Shown here one piece after another: positions 57,791-64,000 of a stretch of DNA of 64,000 nt. The position numbers were made by a program, and so were the translations under genes. Numbering within the stretch: position 1 is the first letter of the stretch; the number at the start of each line of letters is the position of its first letter. The stretch comes from Pseudomonadota bacterium (GTDB taxonomy: Bacteria; Pseudomonadota; Gammaproteobacteria; Steroidobacterales; Steroidobacteraceae): positions 1-64,000 of the forward strand of contig JAKCDC010000005.1 of the NCBI GenBank assembly GCA_021838635.1, given 5' to 3'. The notes beneath the pieces were generated by a model. It worked only from the letters and a program-made list of their open reading frames with translations. It searched no databases and was not told the DNA's origin.

Positions 57791-58356
57791 GCGTCGTGGC
57801 CGGTCGTATCCGGCTCATCAGGCTCCGGTGGCAGCAGCGAGAGCTGCTCGCGCCGCGGTGCGGGCGGCGGCGCGGCGCGCTTGCGCGCGCGCGGCGGCGC
57901 TGGGCGTGCATCGCGCAGCTTGCGGATTTCCTCGTGAAACGCCTCAATATCCTCGAAGTGCCGATACACCGATGCGAAGCGTACGTAGGCGACCTCATCG
58001 AGCTGGCGCAACTCTTCCATGACCAGCTCTCCGATCGCACCGGAGGGGATTTCCCGCTCCCCCTGCGTGCGCACCTTGTGGGCGACGTGACTCACCGCAG
58101 CGTCGATCGCTGCACGGGCCACGGGCCGTTTCTCCAGCGCCTTTTCCATGCCCGCACGCAGCTTGGCCTCATCGAACGGCTCGCGGCGCCGATCGCCCTT
58201 GACGACCATCGGCATGACCAGCTCGGCGGTTTCGAAGGTCGTGAACCGCTCACCGCAGGCCAGACACTCGCGCCGGCGGCGGATCTGCGCCCCGTCGCTG
58301 GCAAGCCGCGAATCGGTGACCTTGGTCTCGACGTGACCGCAGAACGGGCAATGCAT
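57787..58356 (-). CDS. nrdR: Transcriptional repressor NrdR
   Basis: ATP/dATP-sensing repressor of ribonucleotide reductase genes. The zinc ribbon is [17 protein letters not shown] with [12 protein letters not shown]. The ATP-cone follows ([28 protein letters not shown]). [19 protein letters not shown] ends the conserved region. A Pro/Arg-rich tail of about 40 residues extends it to 189 aa, against about 150 in E. coli. It sits between glyA and ribD, the conserved position. Confidence 0.96.
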   Translation of the reverse strand: MHCPFCGHVETKVTDSRLASDGAQIRRRRECLACGERFTTFETAELVMPMVVKGDRRREPFDEAKLRAGMEKALEKRPVARAAIDAAVSHVAHKVRTQGEREIPSGAIGELVMEELRQLDEVAYVRFASVYRHFEDIEAFHEEIRKLRDARPAPPRARKRAAPPPAPRREQLSLLPPEPDEPDTTGHDA

Positions 58357-58388
58357 GTTCGGCCTACCGTCGGCGGTCCGGACCAGCC

Positions 58389-59648
<1,260 letters not shown>

Positions 59649-59716
59649 GCAAAGCCTCTGATGCTGGGCGCGAATCGCCTGCGCTGGGGGCCCTGCCGGG
59701 CGCGGCAGGAGCGTGG

Positions 59717-59722
59717 ATTGTA
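59717..59722 (-). promoter_or_regulatory. Candidate -10 element for glyA
   Basis: The minus strand reads TACAAT in GGTACAATCC, about 70 bp before glyA, in the 233-bp divergent gap with ettA. The hexamer 17 bp upstream (CTGCTG) is a poor -35. A GATAAT at 59814-59819 in the other direction could be the -10 of ettA. Confidence 0.3.
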
Positions 59723-59881
59723 CCGGAGCGCCCGCAGGCCAGCAGGTGCCGCGCATCAGGCGGCTCGGCCGGCGCGGCCGAACGCCCTCTGCCCAAGCCC
59801 GGCCCACTCGGGCGATAATGGGGTATTGCCCCGGGTGCAGCCGTTGCCCCGGCCGCCCCCCCAAGCCGCAGCAGAGATTGC

Positions 59882-61555
59882 ATGGCCCAATACATTTACA
59901 CGATGAATCGGGTGTCGAAAGTGGTGCCGCCTAAGCGCGTCATCCTGCGCGACATCAGCCTCTCCTTCTTCCCTGGCGCCAAGATCGGCGTGCTCGGCCT
60001 GAACGGCTCGGGCAAATCGACACTGCTGCGCATCATGGGCGGGATCGATACCGAGATCGACGGCGAGGCGCGCCCCCAGAACGGGATCCGCATCGGCTAT
60101 CTGCCGCAGGAGCCCAAGCTCGATCCGGACAAGGACGTGCGCGCCACCGTGATGGAAGGGGTCGGCGAGACGCTCGGGCTGGTCGAGGCGTTCAATCAGC
60201 TGAGCGAGCGCTTCGCCGAGCCGATGAGCGACGAGCAGATGAACGATCTGCTCGCCGAGCAGGCGCGCCTGCAGGATGCAATTGACGCGGCCGGCGGCTG
60301 GGAACTGGAGCGCAAGCTCGATATCGCCGCGGACGCACTGCGCCTGCCGCCCTGGGACGAGCGGATCGCTACGCTCTCCGGCGGCGAGAAGCGCCGCGTC
60401 GCGCTCTGCCGGCTGCTGCTGTCCGCACCGGACATGCTGCTGCTCGATGAGCCAACCAACCATCTCGATGCCGAATCCATCGCCTGGCTCGAACGGTATC
60501 TCGAGCAGTACCCGAGCACCGTCATCGCCGTCACCCACGACCGCTACTTCCTCGACAATGTCGCGGAGTGGATCCTGGAGCTCGACCGCGGCCATGGCAT
60601 CCCCTGGCATGGCAACTATTCCTCGTGGCTGGAGCAGAAGGAGCAGCGGCTGCGCGTCGAGGAGCGTGAGCGCGAGGCGCTGCGCAAGACGCTCGAGCAC
60701 GAACTGGAGTGGGTGCGCCAGAACCCCAAAGCACGGCAGGCGAAGAGCAAGGCGCGCCTGCAGCGCTACGAGGAACTCGCCTCGAAGGAATTCCAGCAGC
60801 GCAACGAGACCAACGAGATCTACATCCCGCCCGGGGAGCGGCTCGGGGATCAAGTGATCGAGGCCGAGGGCCTGCGCAAGGGCTTTGGCGATCGGCTGCT
60901 GATCGACAACCTGTCCTTCAGCCTGCCGCCCGGTGGCATCGTCGGGATCATCGGACCGAATGGCGCGGGCAAGACCACGCTGTTTCGCATGCTGACGGGC
61001 GCCGAGCAGCCGGACGCCGGCCAGATCCGCATCGGCCCGACGGTGAAGCTCGCCTACGTCGATCAGTCGCGTCAGTCGCTCAATGACCGCAAGAGCGTCT
61101 GGGAGGAGATCTCCGGCGGCCTCGACATGATCAAAGTCGGCAATTACGAGACTCCCTCGCGCAGCTACGTCGGGCGCTTCAATTTCAAGGGCGCGCAGCA
61201 GCAGCAGACCATCGGGGAACTCTCCGGCGGAGAGCGCAACCGCGTACACCTCGCCAAGGTGCTCAGCGCCGGCGGCAACGTGTTGCTGCTCGATGAACCG
61301 ACGAATGATCTTGACGTCGAGACGCTGCGCGCGCTGGAGGAAGCGCTGGTGAACTTCCCCGGCTGCGCCGTCGTGATCTCGCACGACCGCTGGTTTCTTG
61401 ACCGCATCGCCACGCATATCCTGGCCTTCGAGGGCGACTCGCAGGTGGTGTGGTTCGAGGGCAATTACCAGGAGTACGTCGAGGACTTCAAACGACGCAA
61501 GGGCGATGCGGCCGCGCAGCCGCATCGGATCCGCTACAAACCGTTGACCCGCTGA
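59882..61555 (+). CDS. ettA: Energy-dependent translational throttle protein EttA (ABC-F)
   Basis: ABC-F ATPase that binds the ribosomal E site and gates the first elongation steps according to ATP level. It has two ABC domains and no membrane segment. The first has [35 protein letters not shown] and [11 protein letters not shown]; the second has [31 protein letters not shown] and [11 protein letters not shown]. The P-site tRNA-interaction linker between them ([18 protein letters not shown]-like) and the EttA N-terminus [17 protein letters not shown] are present. 557 aa. Confidence 0.97.
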   Translation: MAQYIYTMNRVSKVVPPKRVILRDISLSFFPGAKIGVLGLNGSGKSTLLRIMGGIDTEIDGEARPQNGIRIGYLPQEPKLDPDKDVRATVMEGVGETLGLVEAFNQLSERFAEPMSDEQMNDLLAEQARLQDAIDAAGGWELERKLDIAADALRLPPWDERIATLSGGEKRRVALCRLLLSAPDMLLLDEPTNHLDAESIAWLERYLEQYPSTVIAVTHDRYFLDNVAEWILELDRGHGIPWHGNYSSWLEQKEQRLRVEEREREALRKTLEHELEWVRQNPKARQAKSKARLQRYEELASKEFQQRNETNEIYIPPGERLGDQVIEAEGLRKGFGDRLLIDNLSFSLPPGGIVGIIGPNGAGKTTLFRMLTGAEQPDAGQIRIGPTVKLAYVDQSRQSLNDRKSVWEEISGGLDMIKVGNYETPSRSYVGRFNFKGAQQQQTIGELSGGERNRVHLAKVLSAGGNVLLLDEPTNDLDVETLRALEEALVNFPGCAVVISHDRWFLDRIATHILAFEGDSQVVWFEGNYQEYVEDFKRRKGDAAAQPHRIRYKPLTR

Positions 61556-61633
61556 CGTGCGACCGCCCGTCGTGCCAAGCAGCGTTGCGCACCTGGGGGC
61601 ACACTGCGCCGCGTCGGGAGCCGGGAGGCGCTA

Positions 61634-64000
61634 GTGGCCGCGACACCGGCCGCACACTCGGGTGAGCGCGCATCGCGCCTGCTCGAGTGGCTGCGCTGGA
61701 TCGGACCACTCGCGGCACTGCTGGTGCTCGCTGCCGCCGGACTCGTGCTGCACCACGAGTTCGCGCGGCTGCGTCCGGCCGACATCCTCTCGCATCTGCG
61801 CAGCATCCCGCGCACGCACGTGCTGGTGGCACTTGCGCTCACCGCGGCCAGTTACTGCCTGATCAGCGGCTACGATGTGCTGGCGCTGCGCTATGTGCGC
61901 AAGCGACTGCACTACGGGCGGGTACTGTTTACCGCGTTCATCGCCGCGGTGTTCGGACACAACCTCGGTTTTTCCGCGCTCACCGGCGGTGCGGTGCGGA
62001 TGCGCCTGTACGCGGCGACCGCGATCAGCGCGGTCGAAGTGGCCGCCATCACGGTCTTCTACAGCGTATCGATCGCGCTCGGCCTGACCTGCATCGCGGG
62101 TCTTTCATTCACCTTCGCCCCGCGTTTCGCCGCCACCGCACTCGGTGTTCCGATCCGCTGGACCGAACTGGTCGGCGTGGCGCTGCTGCTGGCCGTATGC
62201 GCCTATCTGATCTGGGCCGGAGTCTCGCAGCGCGCCATTGAGATCCGCGGCTGGGCGCTGCGCGCGCCCGGCTTCGCCCTCGGCGCCGGACAGACGCTGC
62301 TCAGCATGATTGATCTGAGCGTCGAGGGCTCGGTGCTGTGGTGGCTGCTGCCCCCAAGCGCGCACATACGGCTCGCGCCGTTTATGGGCAGCTACGTGAT
62401 CGCCCTGTCGGCCGGCATCCTCAGTCACGTACCCGGCGGCATCGGGGTGTTCGAGACCGTGATGCTGCTCGCCCTGCGCGGCGCGCCCACCGCATCGGTG
62501 CTCGGGGCGCTGCTCGCGTTCCGCGCGGTGTACTACCTCGCGCCGCTGCTGATCGGGTCGGCGCTGTTCGGCTGGCAGGAAATCCGCTCGCGCCGCGGCG
62601 AGCTGGCACGGGCGCGCGCCCACGCGGCGATCTATGTGACACCCCTCGCGCCACAGATCGCCGGGTCGCTGGTATTTCTCGCCGGCGCACTGCTCGTGGT
62701 CGCCGCGCTGTGGCCACCGCTCGCGGTGCACATCCCGCTGCTCGGACGCACCCTGCCCGAGACGGTGCCGCGGCTTGCCGGCCTTGCCGCGAGCCTCGCC
62801 GGCGGCGCACTGATGCTGCTGTCGCGCGCACTGTTCCGGCGCGTGCGCTCGGCACACGCGCTGGCTTGGCGGCTGCTGGTATTCGCCATTGCGCTCTCGC
62901 CCGCTCAGGGTCTGTTCGTCGAGCAGGCCCCGCTCCTGGCGCTGGTGCTGTTGGTACTGTGGCTCGGGCGCGATGCGTTCTATCGGCCAAGCGCGCTCAT
63001 CGAAGAGCGGTTCACGCCGGCATGGCTCTGGGCGGTCGGCGGCGTGCTGGTGCTGAGTGTGTGGATCGGACTGCTGACGCAGCACGGCGCGGCGCAGGCC
63101 GCAGCGCCTGCGCGGCTCGCCGCGGTGCTGCCCGCGACACTGCTCGCCGCCGGGTTCATCGCGGTCAACCTCCTGCGGCCGGCGCCAGCGGAGCCCGCCG
63201 AGGCGAGCGGCGCGGACCTCACCCGCGCGCAGCAGCTGATCGAGCACAGCGCACACAGCCTCGCCAATGCCGCCTTGAGCGGTGACAAGCGTCTGCTGTT
63301 CGCCGACACCGGCGCGGCGTTCCTCGCCTACCAGGTCGCCGGACGCAGCTGGATCGCACTCGGGGATCCGGTCGGGGAGCGCGCCGGGGGCGAGGAGCTG
63401 CTGTGGCGTTTCTGCCAGATCGCCGACCGCCACGGCGGCGAACCGGTGTTCTTCCAGGCCGGCAGCGCGTGGCTCGGAGCCTACGAAGACCTCGGTCTCG
63501 CCGCATTGCCCATCGGCGCGCAGGCACGGGTGCGGCTGGAACACCTCTCGCTCATCGGAGCGCAGCGCGCCGGCCTGCGCCACGCCGTGCAGTACGCGCA
63601 TCGCGCGGGCCTGTCCTTCGAGGCCCATGCCGCCCCCCCGCCGGCACCGCTGCTGAGCGCGCTGCGCAGCGTCGCGCAAGCCTGGCTGGCGCGCCATGCC
63701 ACCGGCGAGCGGCGCTTTGCGGTCGGACATTTCTCCACGCACTACCTGCAGCGATTTCCCCTGGCGGTGATTCGCCGCGGCGCCGAGCCGATCGCCTTCG
63801 CCAACCTCTGGCCCGCCGGCGATCGGGAGGAGATCACCTTCGATTTCATCCGGGTGCTGCCGCAGGCGCCCATCGGTACCACGAGCTACCTGCTGATCGA
63901 GACGCTGTTGTGGGCGCGCGCGCAGGGCTATCGCTGGGCCAACCTCGGCCTGGTGCCGCTCGCCGACCCGGAAGGCGCGATGCTTGCCCCAGCCTGGCAG
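61634..64000 (+). CDS. mprF: MprF-like phosphatidylglycerol aminoacyltransferase/flippase, 3' end beyond the window
   Basis: Transfers lysine or alanine from aminoacyl-tRNA to phosphatidylglycerol and flips the product, lowering envelope negative charge. The GTG at 61634 follows GGGAGG by 5 bp. 789 codons are present with no stop; relatives are about 850-880 aa, so roughly the last tenth is missing. The N-terminal flippase has many helices with FTAFIAAVFGHNLGFSALTGGAVRMRLY and LSHVPGGIGVFETVML. The C-terminal synthase domain has LLFADTGAAFLAYQVAGRSWIALGDPVG, FDFIRVLPQAPIGTTSYLLIE and WANLGLVPLADPEGA. Amino-acid specificity cannot be read. It lies 78 bp after ettA. Confidence 0.93.
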   Translation, partial: MAATPAAHSGERASRLLEWLRWIGPLAALLVLAAAGLVLHHEFARLRPADILSHLRSIPRTHVLVALALTAASYCLISGYDVLALRYVRKRLHYGRVLFTAFIAAVFGHNLGFSALTGGAVRMRLYAATAISAVEVAAITVFYSVSIALGLTCIAGLSFTFAPRFAATALGVPIRWTELVGVALLLAVCAYLIWAGVSQRAIEIRGWALRAPGFALGAGQTLLSMIDLSVEGSVLWWLLPPSAHIRLAPFMGSYVIALSAGILSHVPGGIGVFETVMLLALRGAPTASVLGALLAFRAVYYLAPLLIGSALFGWQEIRSRRGELARARAHAAIYVTPLAPQIAGSLVFLAGALLVVAALWPPLAVHIPLLGRTLPETVPRLAGLAASLAGGALMLLSRALFRRVRSAHALAWRLLVFAIALSPAQGLFVEQAPLLALVLLVLWLGRDAFYRPSALIEERFTPAWLWAVGGVLVLSVWIGLLTQHGAAQAAAPARLAAVLPATLLAAGFIAVNLLRPAPAEPAEASGADLTRAQQLIEHSAHSLANAALSGDKRLLFADTGAAFLAYQVAGRSWIALGDPVGERAGGEELLWRFCQIADRHGGEPVFFQAGSAWLGAYEDLGLAALPIGAQARVRLEHLSLIGAQRAGLRHAVQYAHRAGLSFEAHAAPPPAPLLSALRSVAQAWLARHATGERRFAVGHFSTHYLQRFPLAVIRRGAEPIAFANLWPAGDREEITFDFIRVLPQAPIGTTSYLLIETLLWARAQGYRWANLGLVPLADPEGAMLAPAWQ

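Noticed and set aside
59756-61525. Long open frame on the minus strand opposite ettA
   Set aside because: It is the antisense shadow of a strongly conserved ABC-F gene; its translation is low-complexity Arg/Leu/Gln-rich with no domain.
62105-63742. Minus-strand open frame opposite the MprF-like gene
   Set aside because: The plus-strand frame encodes continuous MprF sequence through the same region; the antisense translation is Gln/Arg-rich noise.

Overview
The window is a GC-rich stretch of gammaproteobacterial chromosome. Third codon positions are overwhelmingly G or C, and GTG starts and stop/start overlaps are common. The type IV pilus proteins FimV and a FimX-like regulator, the EpmA/EpmB/EF-P set, and the fimV-truA-accD-folC-dedD-cvpA-purF order point to Gammaproteobacteria, perhaps the Xanthomonadales/Nevskiales side. 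That placement is inference: there is no rRNA gene here, only a partial tRNA-Pro at the left edge. Coding density is high and I saw no insertion sequence, prophage, CRISPR array or integrase.

Layout. 1-6.3 kb: tRNA-Pro, folD, an unrecognised Ala/Ser-rich gene, cysS-gltX on the minus strand, then a periplasmic cyclophilin coupled to lpxH. 6.3-9.2 kb: a Met-rich Spy-like periplasmic protein beside an OmpR-type response regulator and sensor kinase. 9.2-21.4 kb: a long minus-strand run of prmB, aroC, fimV, truA, accD, folC, dedD, cvpA, purF and glycerate kinase. 21.4-26.1 kb: a SCO-like protein, psd, epmA and fRMsr, then efp and epmB divergent from each other. 26.2-32.4 kb: a FimX-like degenerate GGDEF/EAL protein converging on parE-parC. 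32.5-35.0 kb: a rubrerythrin, Fe-S protein and DUF3501 cluster. 35.0-40.4 kb: xseB-dxs, folE2 and a second two-component system.

40.5-50.9 kb is the most accessory-looking part: a phosphonate C-P lyase locus. phnF, a 2H-phosphoesterase gene and phnN run leftward; phnGHIJKLM, a hexapeptide acyltransferase and an MFS transporter run rightward. A PhnF-type operator lies between the two arms. The locus carries no phnCDE importer and no phnP, so the MFS protein and the 2H phosphoesterase are candidates for those roles.

50.9-59.7 kb is the riboflavin cluster in minus orientation: glyA, nrdR, ribD, ribE, a tlpA-like thioredoxin, ribBA, ribH, nusB and thiL. It is followed by an unusual Ser/Thr protein kinase with a C-terminal cyclic-nucleotide-binding domain. 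The GTP cyclohydrolase II half of RibBA has lost its zinc cysteines. 59.9-64 kb: ettA and an mprF homologue that runs off the right edge.
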